From Frankiales bacterium (GTDB lineage: Bacteria; Actinomycetota; Actinomycetes; Mycobacteriales; SCTD01), in the NCBI GenBank assembly GCA_025966135.1, contig JAOPVP010000001.1, positions 1-64,000 of the forward strand: 64,000 bases of DNA, read 5' to 3'. The notes beneath the pieces are model-generated. The model saw only the letters and a list, made by a program, of their open reading frames with translations. It made no database searches and was not told the DNA's origin. Below, piece after piece: positions 35,243-43,576 of this stretch (position 1 is the first letter of the stretch; each line of letters starts with the position of its first letter). The translations under genes were made by a program, and so were the position numbers.

Positions 35243-37090
35243 TCAGATGACGTAGAAGGTGACGGTGCTCCCGCGCTTGACCTTCTTGCCGTGCCCCGGG
35301 TCGGTCGTGGCGACGAGGCTGCCGGTCCCTCCTGGGACGTCGAAGCGCCGCGGGACCAGGCCCGTTGCCGTCAGTTTGCTCGCCGCGGTGTCGGGGCTGT
35401 CGCCGCGCACGTCCGGCACGGCGACGATGTCGGGTCCCTTGCTGACCGTCAGGGTGATCCTCGAGCCCTTGTCGGCAGTGCCCGCCGAGGGCGACTGGTC
35501 AGTGACCATGCCCTTGGGCACGGTGTCGCTGAACACCTGCTGCACCGTCACGACGAAGCCCAGGCCGTGCAGCGTCTGCTCGGCGACGGTTTGCTTCTGG
35601 CCGGTCACGTTGGGGACGGGGACGGGCTGCCTGCCCTTCGACAGCACCAACCGCACCGCCGTACCGGGCTTGAGCCTGGTGCCTGGGGTGGGGTCGGTGC
35701 GGATCACGAGGCCCTTGGCGACGGTGTCGCTGAACTCCGACGACGGGTTCGGGGCGACGACCAGGCCGGCAGCGCGCAGGGCCGCCGTCGCGGTGGCCAG
35801 GTCCTTGCCGACGACCGCAGGGACGCCGCGGCGGTCGGGGCCCCTCGACAGCACGAGTGTGACGGTGCCGCCCTTGAGGATGCGGCCCGTCGGCTTGGGT
35901 GTCTGCCGCATGACGGTGCCCCGGGTCACGGTCTCGCTGAACTGGTCCGGTCCGCGGGTGACCTTCAGGCCGGCCTTCTGGAGCGTGCGGGAGGCGTCGG
36001 TGAGCGACCTGGTGAGCACCGAGGGTGTGCTCGTGTAGCGGTAGCTGCCGAGGTAGTAGCCGCCGCCGAGGGCGAGCAGCGCCAGGACCAGCACGAGGAC
36101 GGCGGCGATGAGGCCGGTGCGCCGCTTGCGCCGCGGTTTCGAAGCGGCCGCGGGGAGGACGGGCCGGTCGACGCGTGGCACGACGAGGGTCGGGTGGTCG
36201 GCGCGGCTCAGGGCCGGAGCGACGGAGGGGAGTCCGTCCTTGACCGCGAGCAGCTCGGCCAGGAACGCCCCGCCGTCCCTGGGTCGCGCATCGGGGTCGC
36301 GGCGGGTGGCGCGTACGACGAGGGCATCGAGGTCGGCGGGGATGCCCTCGACCGCGCTCGACGGCGCGGGTACGTCATCGTTCACGTGCTTGTAGGCCAC
36401 CGACAGCGGGCTGTCGCCGGAGTACGGCGGTGTGCCGGTGAGCAGCTCCCACAGCAGGACACCGGCGGCGTAGACGTCGGTGCGGGCGTCGGCGGTGCCG
36501 GACTCGACCTGCTCCGGCGCCAGGTAGGCGACGGTCCCGATGAGCAGCCCGGTGGTCTGCGTGAGGTTGCTCGTCTCGACGGCCCGCGCCAGGCCGAAAT
36601 CGGCAACCTTCACCCGGCCGTCGTCAGCGAGCAGGACGTTCTCGGGCTTGACGTCCCGATGGACCAGCCCCGCTGTGTGGGCGGCGGCCAGGGCGCGCAG
36701 GACCGGCTCCACCAGCGACACCGCACGGGCGGGGGACAGGACGCCGCGCTCCAGCAGGAGCTGGCGCAGGTTGATGCCCCGGACGTGCTCCATGACGAGG
36801 TAGGCCAGACCGGTCTCGCGGTCGGTGCCCTGGTCGTGGATCGCGACGACCTCGGGGGTCGAGAGCTTTGCGGATGCCTGTGCCTCGCGGGTGAAGCGGC
36901 GCACGAACTCGGGGTCGTCGGCGAGCGCGCGGTGCATCACCTTGACCGCGACGGTGCGGTCCAGGCGGGTGTCGGTGGCCAGGAAGACCGTGGCCATGCC
37001 GCCTCGCGCGATCACGCTCTCGAGGCGGTAGCGGTCGTCAAGGAGCCGCCCGACAAGCGTGGGGGTGGCGTCCTCGGCAGTGGTCTCCAT
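35243..37090 (-). CDS. PASTA-domain serine/threonine protein kinase
   Basis: 615 residues. Kinase domain (about 15-285): glycine loop IARGGMATVFLA, Lys in VAVKVM, catalytic HRDVKPENVLL, DFGLARAVE, and activation loop Thr residues in SNLTQTTGLLIGTVAYLAPEQ. Basic Pro-rich juxtamembrane linker (PKPRRKRRTG), a transmembrane helix (LIAAVLVLVLALLALGGGYYLG), then four extracellular PASTA repeats for muropeptide sensing. Normal for PknB-type kinases that control growth and cell-wall synthesis. It occupies the place of mycobacterial pknL beside class II DAHP synthase, but PknL lacks PASTA repeats (memory). GTG at 37096 is an alternative start; TAGACT lies just upstream. Confidence 0.94.
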   Translation of the reverse strand: METTAEDATPTLVGRLLDDRYRLESVIARGGMATVFLATDTRLDRTVAVKVMHRALADDPEFVRRFTREAQASAKLSTPEVVAIHDQGTDRETGLAYLVMEHVRGINLRQLLLERGVLSPARAVSLVEPVLRALAAAHTAGLVHRDVKPENVLLADDGRVKVADFGLARAVETSNLTQTTGLLIGTVAYLAPEQVESGTADARTDVYAAGVLLWELLTGTPPYSGDSPLSVAYKHVNDDVPAPSSAVEGIPADLDALVVRATRRDPDARPRDGGAFLAELLAVKDGLPSVAPALSRADHPTLVVPRVDRPVLPAAASKPRRKRRTGLIAAVLVLVLALLALGGGYYLGSYRYTSTPSVLTRSLTDASRTLQKAGLKVTRGPDQFSETVTRGTVMRQTPKPTGRILKGGTVTLVLSRGPDRRGVPAVVGKDLATATAALRAAGLVVAPNPSSEFSDTVAKGLVIRTDPTPGTRLKPGTAVRLVLSKGRQPVPVPNVTGQKQTVAEQTLHGLGFVVTVQQVFSDTVPKGMVTDQSPSAGTADKGSRITLTVSKGPDIVAVPDVRGDSPDTAASKLTATGLVPRRFDVPGGTGSLVATTDPGHGKKVKRGSTVTFYVI

Positions 37091-37139
37091 CGCCACCGGA
37101 GTCTAGGTCGCGTCGCCGGGGGTGCCTGTCAGGCGCGCT

Positions 37140-38012
37140 CTAGGCAAAGCGCGTCTGCAGCGCCTGGACGTTCCTGATGTACGCGTGCGTCTGCGGCAGC
37201 AAGCCGATGCGGGCGACCGAGCCCAGCCCTTGGTAATAGCCGGCCATCGCCCTGGGTGCGCTGCCCGTGGCCCTCAGCAGGTCCCTCAACAGCGTCACGC
37301 CCGCCTCGATGTTGTCGGAGGCCTTCAGCAGGTTGTAGCTCCGGCCGTGGATGCGCCCCAGTGAGCGCCCCGTGCTCGGGAGCACCTGCATGACGCCGAT
37401 GGCGTCGACAGGGGAGACGACCCGTTGTTGGAACCCGCTCTCGTGGTAGGCGACCGCAAGTGCCAGCGACGTCGGGACACCGTGGCGACGGGCTGCCGCG
37501 CGGATCATGGTGCCGACCGCGGCTCTGCTCGGCAGCGTCCGTGTCCGGAGGATGGCGCGGTGCCGCGCGGCCGACTGCGCCACCGACCCGGCCACCCTGG
37601 CCGCCGGGGCCGCCGTCCGCACGGTGACGCCGTACGACAGCCGCTGGCCGATGAGCAGCATCGTGCTGTGGAGCCTGTTGCGCGCTGCGAGCGCCTTCGG
37701 CGTCGTCCCGAACCGGCTGGCGAGCCCGATGAGGGTGTCGCCGGGCCGCACCGTGTAGACGTGGGACACCCTTCGCGTGGTCGTCTCCTGAGCCGGCGTC
37801 GCGTTGCCCGGGAGCCGGAGCAGGGCGCCGGCGTAGATGGTGGTGCCGCGGAGGTGGTTCGCGGCCTGCAGCTTCGCGACGGTGGTGTGGTGGCGCAGGG
37901 CGAGCGCGCTGAGCGTGTCCCCGGGCTTGATCCGGATGAGGCTCGGCGCTGAAGCGGTCACGACCGCGGTCAGGAGCACGAGCAGGCAGGCGGTTCGGAC
38001 GCTGCGTTGCAT
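37140..38012 (-). CDS. Secreted LysM / lytic transglycosylase (SLT) protein
   Basis: 290 residues from ATG 38012. Signal peptide (MQRSVRTACLLVLLTAVVTASA), two LysM peptidoglycan-binding repeats (IRIKPGDTLSALALRHHTT; YTVRPGDTLIGLASRFGTT), and a C-terminal goose-lysozyme-like SLT domain (RRHGVPTSLALAVAYHESGFQQRVVSPVDAIGVMQVLP, with the catalytic Glu in YHESGF). Cleaves peptidoglycan glycan strands outside the cell. Lies 44 nt from the PASTA kinase start in the same direction. Confidence 0.92.
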   Translation of the reverse strand: MQRSVRTACLLVLLTAVVTASAPSLIRIKPGDTLSALALRHHTTVAKLQAANHLRGTTIYAGALLRLPGNATPAQETTTRRVSHVYTVRPGDTLIGLASRFGTTPKALAARNRLHSTMLLIGQRLSYGVTVRTAAPAARVAGSVAQSAARHRAILRTRTLPSRAAVGTMIRAAARRHGVPTSLALAVAYHESGFQQRVVSPVDAIGVMQVLPSTGRSLGRIHGRSYNLLKASDNIEAGVTLLRDLLRATGSAPRAMAGYYQGLGSVARIGLLPQTHAYIRNVQALQTRFA

Positions 38013-38167
38013 GGTTGGTCCTCGATCGGTGGATCCCCGTCGTCGACGATAGGGCTCCTGGGACGCAAGTGGCAACTGAGACCAATGGGACGGATGTGAC
38101 GGCAGCGGCCGGTGGTGAGCCGCACGGGCGGCAGGGGGCCGAGGGGACCGGAGCGCCGGGGACTAGA

Positions 38168-38300
38168 GTTTGGAGCGTCAGACCGGGGAGCTCGCGGAGG
38201 CGGGCCGAGAGGCCGGCCCGCACCCGCCAGGGAGCGCCAGCGGCGACCCGTACCACCCGATCGGGCCAATGTTTTTGACGAGGGGGGCCTAGGGCCTGCG
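38168..38300 (+). promoter_or_regulatory. Candidate TPP-riboswitch-like leader of thiG (weak)
   Basis: The 300-bp spacer between the LysM gene and thiG holds GGGGAGC, a GGCCGAGAGG segment in a GC-rich hairpin, and ACCCGATCGGGCCAATG. These resemble TPP riboswitch blocks (GGGGxGC, GGCUGAGA, ACCUGAUCxGGxUAAUG). However, the conserved CUGAGA reads CCGAGA and the P5 partner strand is replaced by a T-run. Either a divergent riboswitch or a decayed one. Confidence 0.35.
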
Positions 38301-38312
38301 TGGGGAGTCGCC

Positions 38313-39095
38313 GTGAAAGCAACCCTGGAAGATCCGCTGCTGGTCGCGGGGCGGTCCTTCACCAGCCGCTTGCTCGTCGGTACCGGGAAGTTCCGGTCGC
38401 ATGCGGTCATGCGGGAGGCGCTGCTGGCCTCCGGGTCGCAGATCGTCACGGTGGCCCTGCGCCGGGTCGACCTCAGCAAGGCCGGGGAGGGTGACATCCT
38501 CGACTTCGTGCCGTCGGCGATGACGCTGCTGCCCAACACCAGCGGTGCCGTCGACGCCGACGAGGCGGTTCGCCTGGCCCGTCTTGGCCGGGCCGCCACG
38601 GGAGCCGACCTCGTCAAGCTCGAGGTCACCCCCGATCCGCGCACCCTTGCCCCGGACCCGATCGAGACGCTCAAGGCCGCCGAGCGGCTGATCGCCGAGG
38701 GTTTCGCGGTCCTGCCCTACTGCTCCGCCGACCCGGTGCTGTGCCGCCACCTCGAAGAGGCCGGCTGCGCGACCGTCATGCCGCTGGGCGCGTGGATCGG
38801 CAGCAACCGCGGGCTGCGCACCCGCGACGCCATCGAGGTGATCGTCGCGCAGGCGGGCGTCCCGGTGGTCGTGGACGCCGGCCTCGGGGTGCCCAGTGAC
38901 GCCGCCGAGGCCATGGAGGTCGGGGCCGACGCAGTGCTCGTCAATACCGCCATCGCCGTCGCGCAGGACCCGGTGCTGATGGCGAGGGCGTTCGCGCTCG
39001 CCACGGAGGCCGGGCGCCTGGGGTTCCTCGCCGGCCGCGGCGCCGTCCTCGAGGTCGCGGAGGCGTCGTCGCCGCTCACCGGGTTCCTGTCATGA
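38313..39095 (+). CDS. thiG: Thiazole synthase
   Basis: Builds the thiazole phosphate of thiamine from 1-deoxyxylulose 5-phosphate, dehydroglycine and ThiS thiocarboxylate. 260 residues: [97 protein letters not shown] and [32 protein letters not shown] start chosen because homology begins at [15 protein letters not shown]. Stop overlaps thiH (ATGA). No thiS is encoded next to it. Confidence 0.94.
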   Translation: MKATLEDPLLVAGRSFTSRLLVGTGKFRSHAVMREALLASGSQIVTVALRRVDLSKAGEGDILDFVPSAMTLLPNTSGAVDADEAVRLARLGRAATGADLVKLEVTPDPRTLAPDPIETLKAAERLIAEGFAVLPYCSADPVLCRHLEEAGCATVMPLGAWIGSNRGLRTRDAIEVIVAQAGVPVVVDAGLGVPSDAAEAMEVGADAVLVNTAIAVAQDPVLMARAFALATEAGRLGFLAGRGAVLEVAEASSPLTGFLS

Positions 39096-40186
39096 GCCAG
39101 CCGCGCGGCCGCTTCGCCGCCTACCTCGACGACCTGCCCGCGCCCACGCCCACGGAGGTCGAGCTCGCTCTCGCCCAGCCGTCACTCGCCAACCTCGCGA
39201 CCCTGCTCAGCCCGGCGGCGTCGCCGTACCTGGAGCAGCTGGCGCAGCAGGCTCGGGAGGTGACGTTGCAGCGGTTCGGCCGTGCCGTACGGCTGTTCGC
39301 GCCGCTGTACGTCAGCAACGCGTGCCTGTCGAGCTGCACCTACTGCGGCTTCTCCAAGGACCTCCAGGTCGCCCGCCGCACGCTGACGGTCGAGCAGGTG
39401 GTGGAGGAGGCGCAAGCCCTTGTGGCACAAGGGTTCCGGCACCTGCTGCTCGTCTCGGGGGAACACCGCATCGAGGTCTCCAAGGACTACCTCGTGCGGT
39501 GCGTCGAGGCGCTGCGGCCGTTCGTGCCGAGCGTCAGCATCGAGACGCAGACCTGGTCCGACGACACCTACGCGCTGCTCGTCGAGGCCGGCCTCGAGGG
39601 CGCGGTCCACTACCAGGAGACCTACGACCGGGACCGGTACGCCGAGGTCCACACGGCTGGCTGGAAGCGCGACTACGACAGGCGGCTCGCGTCGACCGAA
39701 CGTGCCGCAGAAGCAGGGGTACGGCGACTCGGTATCGGCGCCCTGCTCGGCCTGGCGGCGGACTGGCGGGCGGACGTGCGGGCCGTGGCCGAGCACGCGG
39801 TGTGGCTCCAGCGCCACTACTGGCGCACCGAGGTGACCGTCTCCCTCCCGCGCATCAAGCCGTCGGCGTCAGGCTTCCAGCCGCTGGTTCCCGTGACCGA
39901 CGCCGAGTACGTCCAGGCGATGGCCGCGGTGCGCCTGGTGGCGCCCGAGGTCGGCATCGTGCTGTCCACCCGCGAGCCCGCCGTGCTCCGGGACGGGCTG
40001 GTCCGGATCGCGGTGACCACCATGAGCGCCGGCAGCTCGACCGAACCCGGCGGCTACCTGCACCCGGGGGAGGCGCAGGAGCAGTTCGCGATCAGCGACG
40101 AGCGGACGCCTGCGGAGGTGGCCGCGATGCTGGAAGCCGCCGGCTACGAGCCGGTCTGGAAGGACGCCTTCGCCCTCAAGGGCTGA
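39092..40186 (+). CDS. thiH: 2-iminoacetate synthase (radical SAM, ThiH)
   Basis: Cleaves tyrosine with S-adenosylmethionine to give dehydroglycine for thiazole synthesis. 364 residues. The radical SAM cluster motif is [10 protein letters not shown] (CxxxCxxC, about 75-84). ThiH features: [25 protein letters not shown] and [18 protein letters not shown], plus [14 protein letters not shown] in the C-terminal biotin/thiamin-synthesis domain. Coupled to thiG. An oxygen-sensitive ThiH route is less usual in aerobic actinobacteria, which mostly use ThiO. Overlaps the convergent TetR gene by 11 nt. Confidence 0.93.
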   Translation: MSQPRGRFAAYLDDLPAPTPTEVELALAQPSLANLATLLSPAASPYLEQLAQQAREVTLQRFGRAVRLFAPLYVSNACLSSCTYCGFSKDLQVARRTLTVEQVVEEAQALVAQGFRHLLLVSGEHRIEVSKDYLVRCVEALRPFVPSVSIETQTWSDDTYALLVEAGLEGAVHYQETYDRDRYAEVHTAGWKRDYDRRLASTERAAEAGVRRLGIGALLGLAADWRADVRAVAEHAVWLQRHYWRTEVTVSLPRIKPSASGFQPLVPVTDAEYVQAMAAVRLVAPEVGIVLSTREPAVLRDGLVRIAVTTMSAGSSTEPGGYLHPGEAQEQFAISDERTPAEVAAMLEAAGYEPVWKDAFALKG

Positions 40187-40775
40187 GCTTGGCGGCCAGG
40201 TAGGCCTTCACCGCGGTCTTGGCCTCGGCGACCAGGCCAGGGTCGCCGGCGGGGTCGCGCCGGAAGGCGAGCCCGAGGATCGCGTCGGCGATCTCGACCG
40301 CGAGGCGCAGGACGTCGTCGGGCGGTGCGATGTCGCCGAGCACGCCACCGAGCGCCTTGCCGACCACCGCGTTGTTGTCGTCCTGCGGATCGAGGGCATG
40401 CACACCGACCGGTCCGCCGAACGACAGCACCAGGAACCCCTGCTCCGTACGGGAGAACGCGACGTAGTGGTCGATGACGGCGTCGACGGCGGCACGCCAG
40501 TCCCGCGTGCCCCGCAGGTCCAAGGTGGCGGAGAAGCGCTCGAAGGACCGCCGGGTGAGGGACTCCACGACGGCATGCTTGTCGGGGAAGAACTGGTAGA
40601 GCGAACCGACCGATACCTCCGCCCTGGTGGCGATCGCGCTGGTCGTGAGCGCGTCGAGGCCGACCGCGTCGAGCAGCTCGGCGGCCGCGTCGAGCATCCG
40701 CTCCACCCGTGCGGCGCTGCGCTGCTGGACGGGGGATCGCCGGACTGCCCGAGCAGGTGTCGCCGGTTTTGTCAC
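40176..40775 (-). CDS. TetR-family transcriptional regulator
   Basis: 199 residues. N-terminal HTH (about 18-65): RVERMLDAAAELLDAVGLDALTTSAIATRAEVSVGSLYQFFPDKHAV, the classic TetR signature. The C-terminal ligand domain is helical (about 70-199). Divergent from the transporter operon starting at 40854, with an inverted repeat in the spacer, so it probably represses that operon and is relieved by the transported compound or its CoA/phospho derivative. Confidence 0.92.
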   Translation of the reverse strand: MTKPATPARAVRRSPVQQRSAARVERMLDAAAELLDAVGLDALTTSAIATRAEVSVGSLYQFFPDKHAVVESLTRRSFERFSATLDLRGTRDWRAAVDAVIDHYVAFSRTEQGFLVLSFGGPVGVHALDPQDDNNAVVGKALGGVLGDIAPPDDVLRLAVEIADAILGLAFRRDPAGDPGLVAEAKTAVKAYLAAKLSP

Positions 40776-40806
40776 GAAGGTCTCCCTTGACCCTGCTGGC
40801 CAGAAC

Positions 40807-40821
40807 GTGAAGGATCCTCAC
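40807..40821. promoter_or_regulatory. Candidate TetR operator
   Basis: Near-perfect inverted repeat GTGAAGGATCCTCAC, centred on GGATCC, in the 78-bp spacer between the divergent TetR gene and the transporter operon. Position suits autoregulation and operon control. Inferred. Confidence 0.5.
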
Positions 40822-40853
40822 ATCATGTCGCGCTGCTGTCGAGGAGCAACACT

Positions 40854-42233
40854 GTGCTGAACGCCCGCGACCGCCTGTTGGCCGCGCTGTTCGCGCTCCA
40901 GCTCCTGGTCGTGGCCGTCCTGGGCGGCTACCTCATCCACGCGCTCGGCAAGGGCGACCCCCGTCCGGTCGCCGTCCAGCAGGTGCCCGGCACCGTGCAG
41001 CCCACCAGCGCCGCCTCGGCGGGTGCCTCCGCGGGTCCCGTGAGCAGTGCCCCCGCAGGGACCGCTGGTCGCACCGTCACCACGGTCACCGGCGGCGGCG
41101 GCAACACCGCCGTGACCCCGGGGAACGCGGACACCAACAAGCTGGCCGCGGGAGCTCCCATCAAGGTCGGAGCCGTCGTCACCCAGACCGGCTCGATCAA
41201 CTTCGCCTCCAGCGCGCAGGCGACGAAGGCCTACTTCGACCGCGTCAACCGCGCGGGCGGGGTCAACGGGCACAAGATCGTGCTGGACCTGCGTGACGAC
41301 CAGCTGGATGCCCCCCGGGGCCGTGCCCAGGCGCAGCAGATGCTCGCCGAGGGGGTCTTCGCGTTCGTCGGGTGGAACGCCCCGAACAGCGAGAACGACA
41401 TCACGTCCTTCCTCGAGCAGAACAAGATCCCGCTGATCGGCGCCTACGGGACCCAGGCGGAGTACCACTCGCCGTACGCCTACGCGTTCAGCGCGAGCTA
41501 CGGCCACTACGGGTTCCAGATGGGCTCCTACCTCGCCGAGCAGGGCGTCAAGAAGCCCGGCCTGGTCTACATCGCCAACAACAACGCCAAGGCCGATGCC
41601 GCACTGGTGGCCGCCTTCAAGGCCGGGTTCAAGTCCAAGGGCGTGACCCTCTCCGACAGCGACATCGTGTCCGAGGACGTCACCCACGCCTCCTACGACG
41701 ACGTCGTCACCCAGTTCCGGTTGGACGGGGTGGACGGCTTCGCCAGCCTGCTCGACCAGACCGCCTACAACCGGTTGCTGCAGGCGCAGGACCGGCAGGC
41801 CTACCACCCGAAGCACGCGGCCGACTCGCTGTTCGTCGACCCCTCGGTGACGCAGTCCAAGACGACCGACGGGGTGTTCGTCGCCAGCGACTACGACTTC
41901 ATCGACGGCGGTGGTGCCCCGGTCCAGGACTACGTCTCGACCGTGAAGGCGGCCTACGGGAGCAGGGCCGAGATCAACTACTTCGGCGAGCAGGGTTGGG
42001 TGGACGCGGCTGTGTTCGTCGCGGCCGTCAAGGCGATGGGTGCCAACATCACCCGCGCCAACCTGCTCTCGGTCATGGACAAGCTCAACGGCAAGGGTGG
42101 GTTCGGCTTCACCAGCGACCTGTCCTTCGGGCCGGGGGTGCGCGACATCAACCGCTGCGTCAAGTTCGGCAAGGTGGTCGGCGGTCGGGTCACCCGCGTG
42201 ACCAACTGGCGCTGCGACGGACAACCCTTCTGA
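40854..42233 (+). CDS. Membrane-anchored ABC solute-binding protein (Peripla_BP_6), paralog 1
   Basis: 459 residues. N-terminal transmembrane anchor (RDRLLAALFALQLLVVAV, about 5-28) instead of a lipobox, then a Ser/Gly/Thr-rich linker (to about 98), then a leucine/branched-chain-amino-acid-type binding domain. It begins with IKVGAVVTQTGSINFASSAQATKAYFDRVN and contains GVFAFVGWNAPN and IPLIGAYGTQAEYHSPYAYAF. Closely related to the second binding protein at 45012. The first gene of the operon, translationally coupled (TGATG) to the symporter gene. Ligand unknown. Confidence 0.9.
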   Translation: MLNARDRLLAALFALQLLVVAVLGGYLIHALGKGDPRPVAVQQVPGTVQPTSAASAGASAGPVSSAPAGTAGRTVTTVTGGGGNTAVTPGNADTNKLAAGAPIKVGAVVTQTGSINFASSAQATKAYFDRVNRAGGVNGHKIVLDLRDDQLDAPRGRAQAQQMLAEGVFAFVGWNAPNSENDITSFLEQNKIPLIGAYGTQAEYHSPYAYAFSASYGHYGFQMGSYLAEQGVKKPGLVYIANNNAKADAALVAAFKAGFKSKGVTLSDSDIVSEDVTHASYDDVVTQFRLDGVDGFASLLDQTAYNRLLQAQDRQAYHPKHAADSLFVDPSVTQSKTTDGVFVASDYDFIDGGGAPVQDYVSTVKAAYGSRAEINYFGEQGWVDAAVFVAAVKAMGANITRANLLSVMDKLNGKGGFGFTSDLSFGPGVRDINRCVKFGKVVGGRVTRVTNWRCDGQPF

Positions 42234-43576
42234 TGACAGCCCCCTCATCCAGGTTGTCGCGCCGCCACACCGCGTCGTACGGCGCCGGCGCCATCGGCAA
42301 CGGCATCTTCGTGACGGTCCCCGGGCTGCTGCTCCTGTTCTACCTGACCGACGTCGTCGGCGTGGGTGCCGGGCTGGCCTCGCTGGCGCTGTTCGTGCCG
42401 AAGTTCTGGGACGCGTTCGTCAACCCGCTCGTCGGGTCCCTCTCCGACCGCAGCACCAGCCGCTTCGGCAAGCGCCGTCCGTTCTTGCTCGTCGGCGGCA
42501 TCGGTACGGCGATCAGCTTCGTGCTGCTGTTCTCCGCGCCCAGGTTCTCCTCCACCACCGTCACCGCCCTGTACGTCACCGCCGTCTTCACCGTCGCGAT
42601 GACCTTGTACGCCGTCTACTGCGTCCCGTGGTCGGCGATGCCGGCGGAGATGACCGACGACTACCACGAGCGCACCCGGCTGATGTCGGTCCGCATGGTG
42701 CTGCTGACCGTCGGCATCCTCGTCGGCGGTGCGGTGGCCCCGGCGATCGCCGGTAAGCACGGCAGCCGCGGCAGCTACGCGCTGATGGGCGTCGTCGTCG
42801 CCGTGATCCTGCTCGCCGCCTTCCTCACCGCCTGGCGGGGGACCCAGGGCGTGGCCTCGACGCCGCCGCTCACGGGTCCGCGCCCGACCCTGCGCGAGCA
42901 GTACGACGTCGTGCGCGGCAACCGCCCGTTCGTCGCGCTGTTCTGGGGTTACAACCTGCAGGCGGCGGGACAAGCCGCCATGCTCACCGGCGCGCAGTAC
43001 GTCGCGACGTACGTGCTCGACGACCCGCAGAAGTCGGCGTTGCTGTTCGTGTTCCTGGTCGCCCCGTGCGCGTTCATGATGCCGCTGTGGCGGCGCTTCT
43101 CGCTGACCCGCGGCAAGCTCACCGGCTACCTGCTGGCGACCAGCATCTTCGGGCTCACCGGCCTGTCATTGGTGTTGTGCCGCAGCGAGCCCGAGCTGCT
43201 CATCTACGTGCAGATGGTGCTGCTCGGCGTCGGTTATGCCGGCATGCAGCTGTTCCCCTACGCGATTCTCCCGGACCTCGTCACGGCCGATGCGGCCAAC
43301 GACGGACGGGCCGGCATCTTCACCGGCGTGTGGCAGGGCGGCGAGACGATCGCCTTCGCCGTCGGTCCGGCGCTCTACTCCCTCATCCTCGCCCTCTCGG
43401 GATACGTCAGCCACGCCGCTGACGAGAAGGTCGCCCAGCCGGGCAGCGCCCTCACCGGTCTGGTCGTCGCCTTCTCCGTGCTGCCGGCCGTGCTGACGCT
43501 GGCCAGCATCCCGCTCCTGCGCCGGTACACCGCCGCCGACAGCGCGCTGTCGGGCACCGTCCTGGAACCGGTGTGA
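42233..43576 (+). CDS. MFS transporter of the GPH (MelB-like) cation symporter type
   Basis: 447 residues, twelve predicted transmembrane helices. GPH family features: YGAGAIGNGIFVTVPGLLLLFYLTDVVG, WDAFVNPLVGSLSDRSTSRFGKRRPFLL (loop 2-3 signature), and YCVPWSAMPAEMTDDYHERTRLMSVRM. The family imports sugars, glucuronides or other organic solutes with Na+ or H+. It sits between two ABC binding proteins, so may offer a second route for the same substrate. ATG overlaps the previous stop. Confidence 0.9.
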   Translation: MTAPSSRLSRRHTASYGAGAIGNGIFVTVPGLLLLFYLTDVVGVGAGLASLALFVPKFWDAFVNPLVGSLSDRSTSRFGKRRPFLLVGGIGTAISFVLLFSAPRFSSTTVTALYVTAVFTVAMTLYAVYCVPWSAMPAEMTDDYHERTRLMSVRMVLLTVGILVGGAVAPAIAGKHGSRGSYALMGVVVAVILLAAFLTAWRGTQGVASTPPLTGPRPTLREQYDVVRGNRPFVALFWGYNLQAAGQAAMLTGAQYVATYVLDDPQKSALLFVFLVAPCAFMMPLWRRFSLTRGKLTGYLLATSIFGLTGLSLVLCRSEPELLIYVQMVLLGVGYAGMQLFPYAILPDLVTADAANDGRAGIFTGVWQGGETIAFAVGPALYSLILALSGYVSHAADEKVAQPGSALTGLVVAFSVLPAVLTLASIPLLRRYTAADSALSGTVLEPV

